A stretch of 64,000 bases of DNA from JACVRW01 sp963835705 (GTDB lineage: Bacteria > Actinomycetota > Thermoleophilia > Solirubrobacterales > Thermoleophilaceae). The DNA lies in the NCBI GenBank assembly GCA_963835705.1, contig CAWIGR010000010.1, forward strand, positions 62,001 through 126,000, read 5' to 3'. A program made the translations under genes and the position numbers. Shown here piece after piece: positions 27,258 through 36,294 of the stretch. The notes beneath the pieces were generated by a model. It saw only the letters and a program-made list of their open reading frames with translations, was not told where the DNA came from and did no database searches. How positions within the stretch are numbered: position 1 is the stretch's first letter; each line of letters starts with the position of its first letter.

Positions 27258-28154
27258 CTACTTCACGTCCTCCCGGACGGCATCGAGCACGAGCTCCATA
27301 AGCCGGGCCAGCGCGAGGTCCACGTTCTCGTTGTCCACGATCGCCACCCGCTCGGACCGGGCGCGCGCCCAGAGGTGGTCCTGGACCCGCCGGATCTCGT
27401 CGAAGCTCGCCAGGTAGCGCTCGGCCGGCCGCGTGCCCGGCCGCAGCGAGAAGTGTCCGCGGTGGAGATCGGGGTCGTCGACGATCACGAGCGCCTCGAC
27501 GAGGACGCAGCGTTCGCGCACGCGCGGATGCACCCCGCCCGGGACCACGTGCACACCCTCCACCACCACCGGCTTGGCCTCGGCGGCCGCTCGCTCCACG
27601 ATTGCCGCGATCGCCGTGCCGACCCGCTCCGCCTGATCGCGGTAGCCCGCCACCCCGCCGGCCTCGAACGCCGAGTGGTGCACGGTCGGCATGGCCTCCA
27701 CGGTGAAGAAGGCACGCAGCACCTGGCGGATCACGTCGGTGGCGATCACCCGGTTCACGCCCAGGCGGGCCGCAAGCATCGTGGCGAGCGTGGACTTGCC
27801 CACCCCGGTGGTGCCGCCGATCAGCACCACCAGCGGTCGGTCCAGCCGGTCGAGCCGGCGCCAGCCGCGGTAGCGCGCCGCCGCCAGCTCGCCCTCCTGC
27901 TCCCGCAGCACGTCCTCGGCGAGCGCATGCAGGGCGGACACGTCGATCTCGGCCTCGCCTCGCTCCCCGAGCCGGCGCTCGATCAGGCGCGCGAGCTCGA
28001 AGGAGCGCTCTTGGGACAGCGCGGTCGCCGACAGCGCCTGCGCCATCAGGCCCTTCGAGTACGGCAGGCCATGGCCCTTGCGGACGACGATGGTCTCCGC
28101 CTCGCGGGAGGGCGCGGGCCGGCCCGCGCCGGACCGATCTTGTTCAGGCGGCAT
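27258..28154 (-). CDS. 2-phosphoglycerate kinase
   Basis: Makes 2,3-bisphosphoglycerate from 2-phosphoglycerate and ATP, the first step to cyclic 2,3-diphosphoglycerate. 298 residues. N-terminal ATP-cone-like segment (VVRKGHGLPYSKGLMAQAL), then a P-loop kinase domain with GGTTGVGKSTLATMLAARLGV and the base-recognition stretch VIATDVIRQVLRAFF, and the later VVEGVHVVPGGVHP. ATG 28154 overlaps the end of the cDPG synthetase gene, so the two sequential enzymes are translated together. Known mainly from thermophilic methanogens and from some actinobacteria. Confidence 0.88.
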   Translation of the reverse strand: MPPEQDRSGAGRPAPSREAETIVVRKGHGLPYSKGLMAQALSATALSQERSFELARLIERRLGERGEAEIDVSALHALAEDVLREQEGELAAARYRGWRRLDRLDRPLVVLIGGTTGVGKSTLATMLAARLGVNRVIATDVIRQVLRAFFTVEAMPTVHHSAFEAGGVAGYRDQAERVGTAIAAIVERAAAEAKPVVVEGVHVVPGGVHPRVRERCVLVEALVIVDDPDLHRGHFSLRPGTRPAERYLASFDEIRRVQDHLWARARSERVAIVDNENVDLALARLMELVLDAVREDVK

Positions 28155-29316
28155 CGTCGTAGAGCTTGACGAGCGCCTCGTCGAGGCCGTCGCCGACCGG
28201 GCGGTTGCGCACGAACACCACGCGCACGCCCTCGGAGCGCGCCCGCGCAGCGACGGTGTCGATCGCGGCGGCCTTCAGCTCGGTGAGCCACACGTCGCAG
28301 CCCTCCGCGACGGCGCGGTCGAGGTCGCCGGCCAACGCCGCGCGGCGGGCCAGGTTGGTTGAGGCCACCACCGGCTCCACCCCGTCGCACCGGGGCGCGC
28401 CGGTGGTGAAGAGCGCCACGCGCGCGCCGTCCGGGAGCGGCTCGGCCGGCTCGGGACGGAGCTCGAAGCGAATCGCGTCCGAAGGCGCTGCGGCGCCCGC
28501 GTGGGCAAGCACCAGGTCGGCGCGCAGCAGGCGGTACTCGGCGAGCGGCTCCGGCTCCCCGGGTCCGACGATGCAGACGGTGCGGTCCACCTCCACCGGG
28601 GGGATGCACGAGCCCGAGCCCTCGAACAAGATCAGGCCCGGCGCGAGCGAGGCGGCGAGCGCCGCGCCCTCCGGGACGTTCGACTCGGCCGGCGCGCCCG
28701 CCAGGCCGCCGCCCACGCGCCGGCAGCCGATGGTGCGCACGCCGGCCAGCACCGCGTCCTCGAGGTAGTCCGAGGCGGCGTGGGCGCCGCCGTCCGCGAT
28801 CGCGAGCAGGTCGTCGAGCGAGGTCTGGGGCGACGCCACCACCGGCCGCGCCGGCCCTCCCCTCCCCATGCAGACGATCACCGGATCGCGCTCGCGCAGC
28901 AGCCGGGCCATGTGGCAGGCGAGCGCCGTCTTGCCGGTCCGCTTGCCGTTGGCGATCACGGCCAGCCCGGGCCCCTCGAAGCCGACGGGCTCGTAGCGCG
29001 GCGGCTCGAGGCGCAGCCCGGGAGCCTCGTAGCGCAGCCCGAGATGCAGGGCGAGAGCGGCGAGCCGCAGCTTGGCGCGCGGCGGCAGCACTGGCTCGTC
29101 GGCGAGGTCGACGACGGCGTCGGCGCCGGGCGCGAGCCGCCGCAGCGCCTCCTCGGGCTCGGTCTCGACGGGACGCCCGTAGTGGTGCTCGAGCGGTCCC
29201 GGCGCGAGCTTCTCCTCCCCGCCGCAGAAGATCACGCCGGCCAGGTCGAGCGCCGCGAGCAGCTCCCGGACCGCATCCGGATGGTGCTCGCCGTCGATCA
29301 GCGCGATGACCGGCAC
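28144..29316 (-). CDS. Cyclic 2,3-diphosphoglycerate synthetase
   Basis: ATP-dependent enzyme that closes the intramolecular phosphoanhydride of cyclic 2,3-diphosphoglycerate, a thermo- and osmoprotectant and phosphate store. 390 residues, GTG start 29316. N-terminal Rossmann-like part (IALIDGEHHPDAVRELLA) and a P-loop-type nucleotide site (VIANGKRTGKTALACHMARLL), then GSGSCIPPVEVD. Length and motifs fit the archaeal enzyme family. The adjoining 2-phosphoglycerate kinase supplies the substrate; the upstream phosphoesterase and folP genes share the operon. The nucleotide site and the pairing make the call strong. Confidence 0.85.
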   Translation of the reverse strand: MPVIALIDGEHHPDAVRELLAALDLAGVIFCGGEEKLAPGPLEHHYGRPVETEPEEALRRLAPGADAVVDLADEPVLPPRAKLRLAALALHLGLRYEAPGLRLEPPRYEPVGFEGPGLAVIANGKRTGKTALACHMARLLRERDPVIVCMGRGGPARPVVASPQTSLDDLLAIADGGAHAASDYLEDAVLAGVRTIGCRRVGGGLAGAPAESNVPEGAALAASLAPGLILFEGSGSCIPPVEVDRTVCIVGPGEPEPLAEYRLLRADLVLAHAGAAAPSDAIRFELRPEPAEPLPDGARVALFTTGAPRCDGVEPVVASTNLARRAALAGDLDRAVAEGCDVWLTELKAAAIDTVAARARSEGVRVVFVRNRPVGDGLDEALVKLYDDAA

Positions 29317-29327
29317 GCGCAGGCGAC

Positions 29328-30158
29328 TCAGCCGTGCGCGGTCTCGCCGAGCAGCGACTGGTCCTTCTCGTACTCGTACGTGCGGGGGTCGAAGGAGAGG
29401 ATCGCGTCCTGCTCGTGGAACGGGTACTTGCGGAACACCGTCACCCGCTCCGTGCTCGCCTCGATCACGTTGTAACAGGGCTTCGTCTTGCCGCGCAGGC
29501 GCGTGGTGGACACCGTTCCCGCGTTCACCACGAACAGGTTCTCGAGCCGCCAGGCGTACGGCACGTGCTTGTGGCCCGACAGCACCAGGTGCACGTCGGC
29601 GCGCTGCAGGCACTCGAGCGTGTCGCCCGCGTCGTGCACGACGTTCCGCTCGCGCCCGGTGCCCGGCACCGGCAGCAGGTGGTGGTGCAGTACGAAGATC
29701 CGGAGGAACGCCTCGTACTCCCCGAAGCGCTCCTCGATCCAGTCGTACCGGCCCCGGCCGATCAGGCCGTGGTCGAGGTCCGGCTCGGTCGAGTCGACGG
29801 CGAGGATCGAGATGCCGTCGAGGTGCAGCTCCGACTTGCGCTCGCCGAACAGCTCCTCGAAGTGCACGTAGCCGACGTTGCGGGAGTCGTGGTTGCCCGG
29901 GATCACGAGCATCCGGTCGCACGCGATCCGGTCGAGGTAGTCGCGCGCCGACTGGTACTCGGCGCGCAGCCCGTCGCCGGTCAGGTCGCCCGACACGATC
30001 ACCACGTCCGGCTCCAGCTCGTTGATCTCCACGAGCGCCCGGTCGAGCAGGCTGGGCACGAAGTGCGGGGAGCCGCAATGCAGGTCGGACAGCTGCGCGA
30101 TCGTGAACGGCGCTTCGTTCGGCGCCGGCCAGCCCCCGCCCTGCGGCACGGCGCTCAC
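29328..30158 (-). CDS. Calcineurin-like metallophosphoesterase
   Basis: 276 residues, cytosolic, di-metal phosphoesterase fold. Metal motifs: QLSDLHCG (first Asp/His), VIVSGDLTGDG, IPGNHDSRNVG (GNHD), and LVLSGHKHVPYAW (GHxH). The rest fits the 3',5'-cAMP phosphodiesterase CpdA-like group but the substrate cannot be read from sequence. GTG 30158 overlaps the folP stop (GTGA). Lying directly upstream of the cDPG genes, hydrolysis of a phosphorylated metabolite is an attractive guess and no more. Confidence 0.88.
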   Translation of the reverse strand: MSAVPQGGGWPAPNEAPFTIAQLSDLHCGSPHFVPSLLDRALVEINELEPDVVIVSGDLTGDGLRAEYQSARDYLDRIACDRMLVIPGNHDSRNVGYVHFEELFGERKSELHLDGISILAVDSTEPDLDHGLIGRGRYDWIEERFGEYEAFLRIFVLHHHLLPVPGTGRERNVVHDAGDTLECLQRADVHLVLSGHKHVPYAWRLENLFVVNAGTVSTTRLRGKTKPCYNVIEASTERVTVFRKYPFHEQDAILSFDPRTYEYEKDQSLLGETAHG

Positions 30159-30988
30159 ACCGCCTCCCGGCGCAGGTGCTCCGGGAGAGCGAGCCCGGCA
30201 TCGGGCGGATGGCCGTCCAGCGCCGCGCGCACGGCGAGATAGTCGCGCACGCCGGCTACGTCGTGCACGCGCAGGATGTCGGCGCCGCCCGCCACCGCGC
30301 GGTCCACGGCGGCCAGCGTCCCGGGGTCCCGGGCGGCCGGGACACCGCCCGTCAGCGCGCCGATGAAGTCCTTGCGCGAGGCCGCCACGAGCAGCGGCCC
30401 GCCCAGCACGGCGAGCTCCGGGAGGCGGCGCAGCACCTCGATCGACTCGGCGGGGGTCTTGCCGAGGTCGATACCGGGGTCGAAGACCAGCCGGTCGCGC
30501 TCCACGCCTCGCGCCTCGGCCACGGCCGCCCGGTCCGCGAGCAGCGCGATCACGTCGGCCACCACGTCCGCGTACTCCGGGAAGCCCTTCACCTTCGGCG
30601 GCACGCGGGTGTGCGTGATCACGAGCGTGGCCCCGGCCGCCGCGCAGGCGTCCGCCACGCCGGGGTCGCTCAGCGCGCTCACGTCGTTGATCATCGCGGC
30701 ACCGGCGGCCAGACCGGCGCGCGCGACCGCCGCGCGCCAGGTGTCGACCGAGACGGTCAGCCCCTCGTCCGCCAGCCGCTCGACCAGCGGCACGACGCGG
30801 GCGATCTCCTCCTCCACCGGCACGGCCGCGCGATCGGTGCGGCCCGACTCGCCGCCCACGTCCACGATCGCGGCGCCGTCCTCCACCAGCTTGTGCGCCC
30901 GGGCGAGGAGCTCGTCGAGCGGCTTGGCGCCCTGGGGGTCGGAGAACGAGTCCGGCGTCGCGTTGACGATCCCCATCAGGCGGGTCAC
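30155..30988 (-). CDS. folP: Dihydropteroate synthase
   Basis: Folate biosynthesis enzyme, condenses p-aminobenzoate with dihydropterin pyrophosphate; target of sulfonamides. 277 residues, TIM barrel. Motif 1 is GIVNATPDSFSD; the second signature DGAAIVDVGGESGR; later SVDTWRA, MINDVSAL, FDPGIDLGKT, and the substrate loop AASRKDFIG. GTG 30988 overlaps the glpD stop. The VNATPDSFSD form (Ala in place of the usual Val/Ala/Thr) is within family range. Other folate genes are not nearby. It could be one of the FolP2-type paralogues that lack activity in mycobacteria. Confidence 0.9.
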   Translation of the reverse strand: MTRLMGIVNATPDSFSDPQGAKPLDELLARAHKLVEDGAAIVDVGGESGRTDRAAVPVEEEIARVVPLVERLADEGLTVSVDTWRAAVARAGLAAGAAMINDVSALSDPGVADACAAAGATLVITHTRVPPKVKGFPEYADVVADVIALLADRAAVAEARGVERDRLVFDPGIDLGKTPAESIEVLRRLPELAVLGGPLLVAASRKDFIGALTGGVPAARDPGTLAAVDRAVAGGADILRVHDVAGVRDYLAVRAALDGHPPDAGLALPEHLRREAV

Positions 30989-32703
30989 GCCGCCTCCTCG
31001 GGGGCGGCGCCCGCTCGCAGCGGCGCCTCCTCGGTCGCGCCCGCCCACGCCGGCGGCTCGGCACCGCCGGGCACGAGCCCCTCGAGCCCCGCCACGGTGA
31101 CCCAGTCGAGCAGCTCCCGGTCCACGCGCGCGTCGTCCCAGCCGAGCTCGCCGCCCATCGCGCGCGCCGCGAGCCGCGCGCCCTCTGAGCCCGGGACGGC
31201 GAGGCGCCTGGCGTCGAGCAGCCCCAGCCGGGTGCGGCGCAGCAGGGCGTCGGCGAGGGTGCGGGCCTGCTCATGGCCGGCGGCGAAGGCCGGCTCGGCG
31301 GCGATGTCGGGCAGGTCGGGGCTGATGCGGCGGGTGAGCTGGGGCGCGGCCGCGGCGAGCCGCAGCACGTCGCGCGCGGCGTGGCCGTAGCGCGCCGCGA
31401 GGTGGGCGCGGGTGTCCGCCTCCACGCCGGGCAGCTCGGGCAGGGCGGCCGGGTCCTCCGGCAGCCCGATCGGTATCTCGTCCGTGCGGCACGGTGCCTC
31501 GCGCCCCTCGCGCTCCACGATCCGGTCCACCGCCAGCTTCGCCATACGCCGCCAGGTGGTGAGCTTGCCGCCGGTGATCGTGACGAGGCCCGAGCCGGTC
31601 TCGTACAGCTCGGCCCGGCGCGAGATGTCGACCGACTTCTTCGGGTCCCCGGTCGAGATCAGCGGCCGCACGCCGGCATAGGCCGCGGCCAGGTCCCCGG
31701 GAGCGATCTCGGTCCCGAAGTACCCGTTCACCGCCTGGAGCAGGTAGGCGACGTCCTCGGCAGAGGCCGGCACGTGGTCGAGCGATCCTTCGTAGTCGTT
31801 GTCCGTGGTCCCGACCAGCGTGCGGCCGAGCCACGGCAGCACGAAGATCGTTCGCCCTCCCGGGGCGGGCACGATCACGCCGGCGTCCACCGGCAGCAGC
31901 TCGGGCGCGACGGTCACGTGCGTGCCGCGGCTCGGGCGGATGCGCGGCACCTTCTCGGCGCGCGCGCTGTCGCGCTCGTCGGGACGCAGGCGGTCGGCCC
32001 ACACCCCGGTGGCGTTGATCACGTTCGCCGCGGCGACCTCGAACTCGCCGCCGCCCTCCGCGTCGCGCGCCAGCACGCCGGCGGCGCGGCCGTCACGCTC
32101 CACCAGCCCGGTGACCTCGCAGCGGTTGGCCAGCACGGCTCCGAATCGCTCCGCCTCGTCCAGCACGCTCAGCACCAGGCGGACGTCGTCGGTCTGGCAG
32201 TCATAGAAGAGATAGGCGGCGCTCGGGTCCCGCCCCGCCAGGGCGGGCGCCATCTCGACCGCCTCCGATCCCTCGACGATCCGGTGCCGGGCCGGGCTCC
32301 AGTCCTCCTCCTCGTCGCGGCCGCGACGCCATGCCATCACGTCGTACATGTTGAGGCCCACGCCGGTCAGCCGGTCGGGCCGCTTGCCCTCGAAGCTCGC
32401 CACCAGCAGCGGGAGCGGCCTGACGAGGTGCGGGGCGAGCTTCACCAGCAGCGAGCGCTCGAGCAGGGCCTCGCGGACCAGTCCGATGTCGAGGTTCTGG
32501 AGATAGCGCAGGCCGCCGTGGATCAGCTTCGAGGAACGGCTCGAGGTGCCGGCGGCGTAGTCCGCCTTCTCGAGCAGGGCGACGCTGTAGCCGCGCGACG
32601 CCGCGTCGAGCGCCACTCCGGCACCGGTGATCCCGCCGCCCACCACGACCAGGTCGAAGGACTCGCGTTCGAGGGCGGCCAGCGCGTCCGGGCGCGGGAT
32701 CAT
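30985..32703 (-). CDS. glpD: FAD-dependent glycerol-3-phosphate dehydrogenase
   Basis: Membrane-associated flavoenzyme oxidising sn-glycerol 3-phosphate to dihydroxyacetone phosphate with electrons to quinone. 572 residues, full length. FAD motif VVVGGGITGAGVALDAASRGYSVALLEK at residues about 19-46, then YAAGTSSRSSKLIHGGLRYLQ, the GTTDNDYEG segment and the C-terminal GlpD cap domain. First gene of the operon that runs through folP to the Rho paralogue; a TAACCT box 8 nt before ATG 32703 looks like its leaderless promoter. Supplies triose phosphate to lower glycolysis, upstream of the 2-phosphoglycerate branch encoded in the same operon. Confidence 0.94.
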   Translation of the reverse strand: MIPRPDALAALERESFDLVVVGGGITGAGVALDAASRGYSVALLEKADYAAGTSSRSSKLIHGGLRYLQNLDIGLVREALLERSLLVKLAPHLVRPLPLLVASFEGKRPDRLTGVGLNMYDVMAWRRGRDEEEDWSPARHRIVEGSEAVEMAPALAGRDPSAAYLFYDCQTDDVRLVLSVLDEAERFGAVLANRCEVTGLVERDGRAAGVLARDAEGGGEFEVAAANVINATGVWADRLRPDERDSARAEKVPRIRPSRGTHVTVAPELLPVDAGVIVPAPGGRTIFVLPWLGRTLVGTTDNDYEGSLDHVPASAEDVAYLLQAVNGYFGTEIAPGDLAAAYAGVRPLISTGDPKKSVDISRRAELYETGSGLVTITGGKLTTWRRMAKLAVDRIVEREGREAPCRTDEIPIGLPEDPAALPELPGVEADTRAHLAARYGHAARDVLRLAAAAPQLTRRISPDLPDIAAEPAFAAGHEQARTLADALLRRTRLGLLDARRLAVPGSEGARLAARAMGGELGWDDARVDRELLDWVTVAGLEGLVPGGAEPPAWAGATEEAPLRAGAAPEEAA

Positions 32704-32711
32704 GAGGCGTC

Positions 32712-32717
32712 AGGTTA
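32712..32717 (-). promoter_or_regulatory. -10 box of leaderless glpD operon promoter (TAACCT)
   Basis: TAACCT on the minus strand with 8 nt to the glpD ATG; it would drive the six-gene operon. Confidence 0.5.
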
Positions 32718-32730
32718 CGTAGGTGGCCGT

Positions 32731-33240
32731 TTACACGAGGAAGGTCACGAAATCGGGCGGCGGCAGCCGCTCGGGCGCCTCGCGCTCCTGGCGCGGGGGT
32801 CCGAGATGGAGCAGCCCGATCACGCGCTCGTCGCCGCCCACCCCGAGCGCGGCCTTCCCCTCCGGCGTGCGCAGCACCGCGGGTGTGCGCCAGTAGCCGG
32901 CCAGCCCGCGCGCGTGCGCGCCGAGCAGGACGATGTAGCTCGCCGTTGCGGCGGCGCAGAGGTCCTCCTGGTCCTGCACCGGGTCGTCGGAGACGACCTG
33001 GCTGGCCGCCACGAGCGTGGGCGCGCGGTCGAGCTTGGCCGCCGCCTCGGGGCCCGCGGCCTCCTTCAGCCGGGCGAGCGCAGCCGGCCCCAGCACGCGG
33101 AAGCGCCAGGGATTCGTGAGGTTGTGGTTCGGGGCCCAGCGGGCCAGCTCGAACAGCTCGTCGAGCGTCTCGCGCGGCACCGGCTCGGCCCCGTAGGCCT
33201 TGTGGGTGCGGCGCGTTCGGATGGCGTCTTCGACTTCCAC
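32731..33240 (-). CDS. Nitroreductase family flavoprotein
   Basis: FMN-dependent reductase of 169 residues, GTG start. Characteristic N-terminal segment AIRTRRTHKAYG, FMN contact SNxxPWRF as LTNPWRFRVLG, and the C-terminal GVGGDERVIGLLHLGPP. Short members like this (DUF/NfnB-BluB-like) reduce nitroaromatics, quinones or flavin-like substrates. Divergent from the SDR gene at 33261, 20 bp between starts. Substrate unknown. Confidence 0.87.
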   Translation of the reverse strand: MEVEDAIRTRRTHKAYGAEPVPRETLDELFELARWAPNHNLTNPWRFRVLGPAALARLKEAAGPEAAAKLDRAPTLVAASQVVSDDPVQDQEDLCAAATASYIVLLGAHARGLAGYWRTPAVLRTPEGKAALGVGGDERVIGLLHLGPPRQEREAPERLPPPDFVTFLV

Positions 33241-33248
33241 AGCCCCGA

Positions 33249-33254
33249 TAGTCT
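33249..33254 (+). promoter_or_regulatory. -10 box of leaderless SDR promoter (TAGTCT)
   Basis: TAGTCT with 6 nt to GTG 33261. Confidence 0.55.
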
Positions 33255-33260
33255 GGCAAC

Positions 33261-34091
33261 GTGCCCTCCGGAACAGTGCTCGTCACCGGCGCCTCGTCAG
33301 GCATCGGCGAGGCCACCGCGCTCCATTTGAGGGAGCTCGGCTTCGACGCCGTGGCCGCCGTCCGGAAGGACGACGACGCGGAGCGGCTGTCGGCAAAGGG
33401 CGTGCGCACGGTCAGGCTCGACGTGACCGATGCCGAGTCAATCGCCGCGGCGCGCGCCGAGCTGGGCGACGGCCCGCTGGCCGGGCTCGTCAACAACGCC
33501 GGCATTGCCGTGGCGGCACCGCTCGAGTTCCTGCCGCTCGACCAGTTCCGCCACCAGCTCGAGGTCAACCTGGTCGGCCAGCTCGCGGTCACCCAGCAGT
33601 TCCTGCCGGCGCTCCGGGCCGGGCGCGGCCGGATCGTGAACGTCAGCTCGATCGGCGGGCGGGTGGCGCTGCCGCTGGTGGGCGCCTACCACGCCTCGAA
33701 GTTCGCCCTCGAGGCGGTCAGCGACACGCTGCGTCGCGAGCTCCTCTCCCAGGGAGTCGACGTCGTTGTGATCGAGCCGGGCGGGGTGAAGACGCCCATC
33801 TGGAAAAAGGGCGACGAGCTCGCCGGCGAGCTGGCCGCCGACGCGCCGCCCGAGGCCGCGCGCCTCTACGGGCGCATGGTCGAGGCGCTTCGCAAGCAGA
33901 CCACGAAGATCGCCACCGAGACCGGGGTCGAGCCGCGCGAGGTGGCCGAGGCGATCGGCCACGCCCTGACCGCGAAGCGCCCGCGGGCTCGCTACCTGGT
34001 CGGCCGCGACGCGAAGGTGCGCGCCCCGGTCGCCGCTGTGCTGCCGGCCCGGGTGCTGGACCGCCTCGTGGCTCGGGCGATGGGCGGCTGA
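33261..34091 (+). CDS. Short-chain dehydrogenase/reductase (classical)
   Basis: 276 residues, GTG start with a leaderless -10 box. Cofactor site VTGASSGIGEATALHL, NNAGIAVAAPLEF, catalytic Ser in NVSSIGGR and the YxxxK pair in GAYHASKFALEAV. All classical SDR catalytic residues are present, in contrast to the SDR at 18225. The C-terminal part (GGVKTPIWKKGDEL) resembles retinol-dehydrogenase-like SDRs, which act on hydroxy-lipid or steroid-like substrates. Convergent with the DHA2 transporter gene. Confidence 0.9.
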   Translation: MPSGTVLVTGASSGIGEATALHLRELGFDAVAAVRKDDDAERLSAKGVRTVRLDVTDAESIAAARAELGDGPLAGLVNNAGIAVAAPLEFLPLDQFRHQLEVNLVGQLAVTQQFLPALRAGRGRIVNVSSIGGRVALPLVGAYHASKFALEAVSDTLRRELLSQGVDVVVIEPGGVKTPIWKKGDELAGELAADAPPEAARLYGRMVEALRKQTTKIATETGVEPREVAEAIGHALTAKRPRARYLVGRDAKVRAPVAAVLPARVLDRLVARAMGG

Positions 34092-34107
34092 GCCGGCGCC
34101 CTGCGCG

Positions 34108-35553
34108 TCACGCCGCAGCCTCGGCGGGCTCCGCCTCTGCCGCTTCGGTGGAGCTTCCGGGCCGCATCACGGTCAGCACGATCACGATGGCCACGGCCAC
34201 CAGCCCCGCGCCGATCAGGTACGCCAGGTGGTAGCCCGAGGTCAGCGCTTCAGCCGTGGACTCGCCCTGGGCAATCAGGCCCTCCGTGCGCTCAGTGGCG
34301 AACGTGGTCACCACCGCCAGGCCGATCGCGCCGCCCACCTGGAGCGTGGTGTTCACGAGGCCGGAGGCGAGCCCGGACTCGCTCGGCGCGACGTCCGACA
34401 TCGCGAGCGTCATCAGGGCCGGGAACGCCAGGCCGGCGCCGGCGCCGAGCAGGACCATCGACGGGAGCAGGTCGGTCACGTAGGTGCCGTCGACCGGGGT
34501 GCGCGCGAACAGGAGCAGCCCGGCGCCGATGAACACGAGGCTGGGGAGCAGCGTCGCGCGAGGGCCGAAGCGCATGTTGAGGCGCTCCGAGAAGCCCAGC
34601 GACAGCGTGCCGATCACGATGGTCGTGGGCAGGAACGCGAGGCCCACCTCGAGCGCGTCGTAGCCGAGCACCCGCTGCATGTACAGCGCCCCGAGGAAGA
34701 ACATCCCGAACATCCCTCCGACGAACAGGGCCTGCACCGCGTTCGCCCCCGCCACGGTGCGCGAGCGGAAGAGCCGCAGCGGCATCAGCGGGTTGGGGAT
34801 CCGCGTCTGGCGGACGACGAAGGCCGCGAGAAGGGCCAGCGAGACGGCGCCGAGCCCGATCGTGTGGAGGGAGCCCCAGCCCTGGTCGCCGGCCTCGAGG
34901 ATCGTGTACACGCCGAGCATCAGCGCGCCGGTGACGTAGAGCGCGCCGCGCACGTCGGCGCCCTCGCGGAAGCCGAGCCCCTCGTCCTTCTCGACCAGCC
35001 TCAGGGCGAACAGCGCCGTGGCCGCGCCGATCGGGAGGTTCACGAAGAAGATCCAGTGCCAGTTGATGGCCTCGGTCAGCACTCCGCCGAGGAGCAGCCC
35101 GATCGAGCCGCCGGCCGACGCGACGAAGCTGTACACGCCGATCGCCTTGGCCTGCTCGCGCGGCTCGCGGAACATCGTCACGATCATCCCGAGGATGACC
35201 GCCGAGGTCATCGCGCCGCCGGCGCCCTGCAGGAAGCGCGCGCCGATCAGCATCTCCTGCGTCTGAGCGACCGCGCACAGCAGCGAGGCGGCTGTGAATA
35301 CGCCGAGGCCGATCAGGAACATCCGCCTGCGGCCGATCAGGTCGCCGAGGCGGCCGGCGAGCAGCAGGAGGCCGCCGAACGCGATCAGGTACGCGTTCAC
35401 GACCCACGCGAGGCTCGATTGCGAGAAGCCCAGGTCGTCCTGGATGGAGGGCAGGGCCACGTTCACGATCGTGGCGTCGAGGACGATCATCAGCATCCCG
35501 GCGCAGAGCACGAGGAGCGCGGCCCAGCGCGTGCGGTCCGTGGCGGCAGTCAT
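34108..35553 (-). CDS. DHA2-family (EmrB/QacA-type) MFS transporter, 14 TM
   Basis: 481 residues with 14 hydrophobic helices. Loop motif GRLGDLIGRRRMFLIG (residues about 67-82), motif C-like GGSIGLLLGGVLTE, and LDATIVNVALPSIQDDLGFS in helix 1, the hallmark of this family. Proton-driven multidrug efflux is typical. Start ATG 35553. Ends in an acidic Ala/Glu tail (TEAAEAEPAEAAA). The 90-bp upstream gap to the PPOX gene holds nothing obvious beyond its promoter. Confidence 0.92.
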   Translation of the reverse strand: MTAATDRTRWAALLVLCAGMLMIVLDATIVNVALPSIQDDLGFSQSSLAWVVNAYLIAFGGLLLLAGRLGDLIGRRRMFLIGLGVFTAASLLCAVAQTQEMLIGARFLQGAGGAMTSAVILGMIVTMFREPREQAKAIGVYSFVASAGGSIGLLLGGVLTEAINWHWIFFVNLPIGAATALFALRLVEKDEGLGFREGADVRGALYVTGALMLGVYTILEAGDQGWGSLHTIGLGAVSLALLAAFVVRQTRIPNPLMPLRLFRSRTVAGANAVQALFVGGMFGMFFLGALYMQRVLGYDALEVGLAFLPTTIVIGTLSLGFSERLNMRFGPRATLLPSLVFIGAGLLLFARTPVDGTYVTDLLPSMVLLGAGAGLAFPALMTLAMSDVAPSESGLASGLVNTTLQVGGAIGLAVVTTFATERTEGLIAQGESTAEALTSGYHLAYLIGAGLVAVAIVIVLTVMRPGSSTEAAEAEPAEAAA

Positions 35554-35643
35554 GACGATCGAGGATGCACGCTGCGCGGCAGCGCTTGGGTGTGGCTAGC
35601 CCGCGAGCCGGGGGGCGGTTAGCCGTACCCCGGCTGTGCCGAT

Positions 35644-36282
35644 TCAGTCGAGCCGGTACAGCAGCGCTTCGCGCTCGCGCGTCTTGACCTGCTCGAGCGT
35701 CAGCTCCGGGTTGCGCTGATGGGCGAGCGACACCTCGGCCGAGGTGGGCAGCCCCGCCGGGTCGGGCCAGGTCGACGGGTCCCACAGCTTCGAGCGCACG
35801 AACGCCTTGGGGCAGTGGGTGTAGACCTCCTCGGCCTCGACGACGATCGCCGTCTTCGGCGGCTTCCCGACCGGGGTGATGCGCCCGAGCAGGCGGGGTT
35901 CGGCGCTCACGGCCGCCCGGCCGTTCACGCGGAGTGTGGTGTCGCGGCTCGGGATCACGAAGATGAGCCCCGCGCGGCCGCTGTCGACGATGTTCTCGAG
36001 CGTGTCGAGCCGGCGGTTGCCGGTGGCGTCCGGGATCGCCAGGTGCCCGTCGTCGAGCACGGTGACGAACCCGGGCGGCCCGCCGCGCGGGCTCACGTCG
36101 CACCGGCCCTCCCGCGAGAAGGTGGCCACGAACACGATCGGCGCCGCCGCGATCAGCCTCCGGCAGAGGTCGTCGATGCGGCCGATGTCCTTGCGGACCG
36201 CCACCTCCATTGGCGCGTTGTAGTGCTCGCGCAGCTGCTCGACCCGCTGCAGCGCGCCTTCGAAGGGGTCCTGCTCGACCAT
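35644..36282 (-). CDS. PPOX-type FMN-dependent flavoprotein (MSMEG_1061-like)
   Basis: 212 residues, split-barrel pyridoxamine 5'-phosphate oxidase superfamily. Segments FVATFSREGRCDVSPRGGPPGFV and LLGRITPVGKPPKTAIVVEAEEVYTHCPKAFVRSKLW match the actinobacterial MSMEG_1061-type FMN/F420-linked subgroup. Reaction unknown; relatives reduce or bind flavin cofactors. Start ATG 36282 has CATAGT 6 nt upstream, a near-match to the leaderless -10 pattern. Not part of the ECF operon, which starts beyond and runs in the same direction with its own riboswitch; its stop lies about 90 bp after the DHA2 gene start. Confidence 0.85.
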   Translation of the reverse strand: MVEQDPFEGALQRVEQLREHYNAPMEVAVRKDIGRIDDLCRRLIAAAPIVFVATFSREGRCDVSPRGGPPGFVTVLDDGHLAIPDATGNRRLDTLENIVDSGRAGLIFVIPSRDTTLRVNGRAAVSAEPRLLGRITPVGKPPKTAIVVEAEEVYTHCPKAFVRSKLWDPSTWPDPAGLPTSAEVSLAHQRNPELTLEQVKTREREALLYRLD

Positions 36283-36294
36283 CCGAGGACTATG

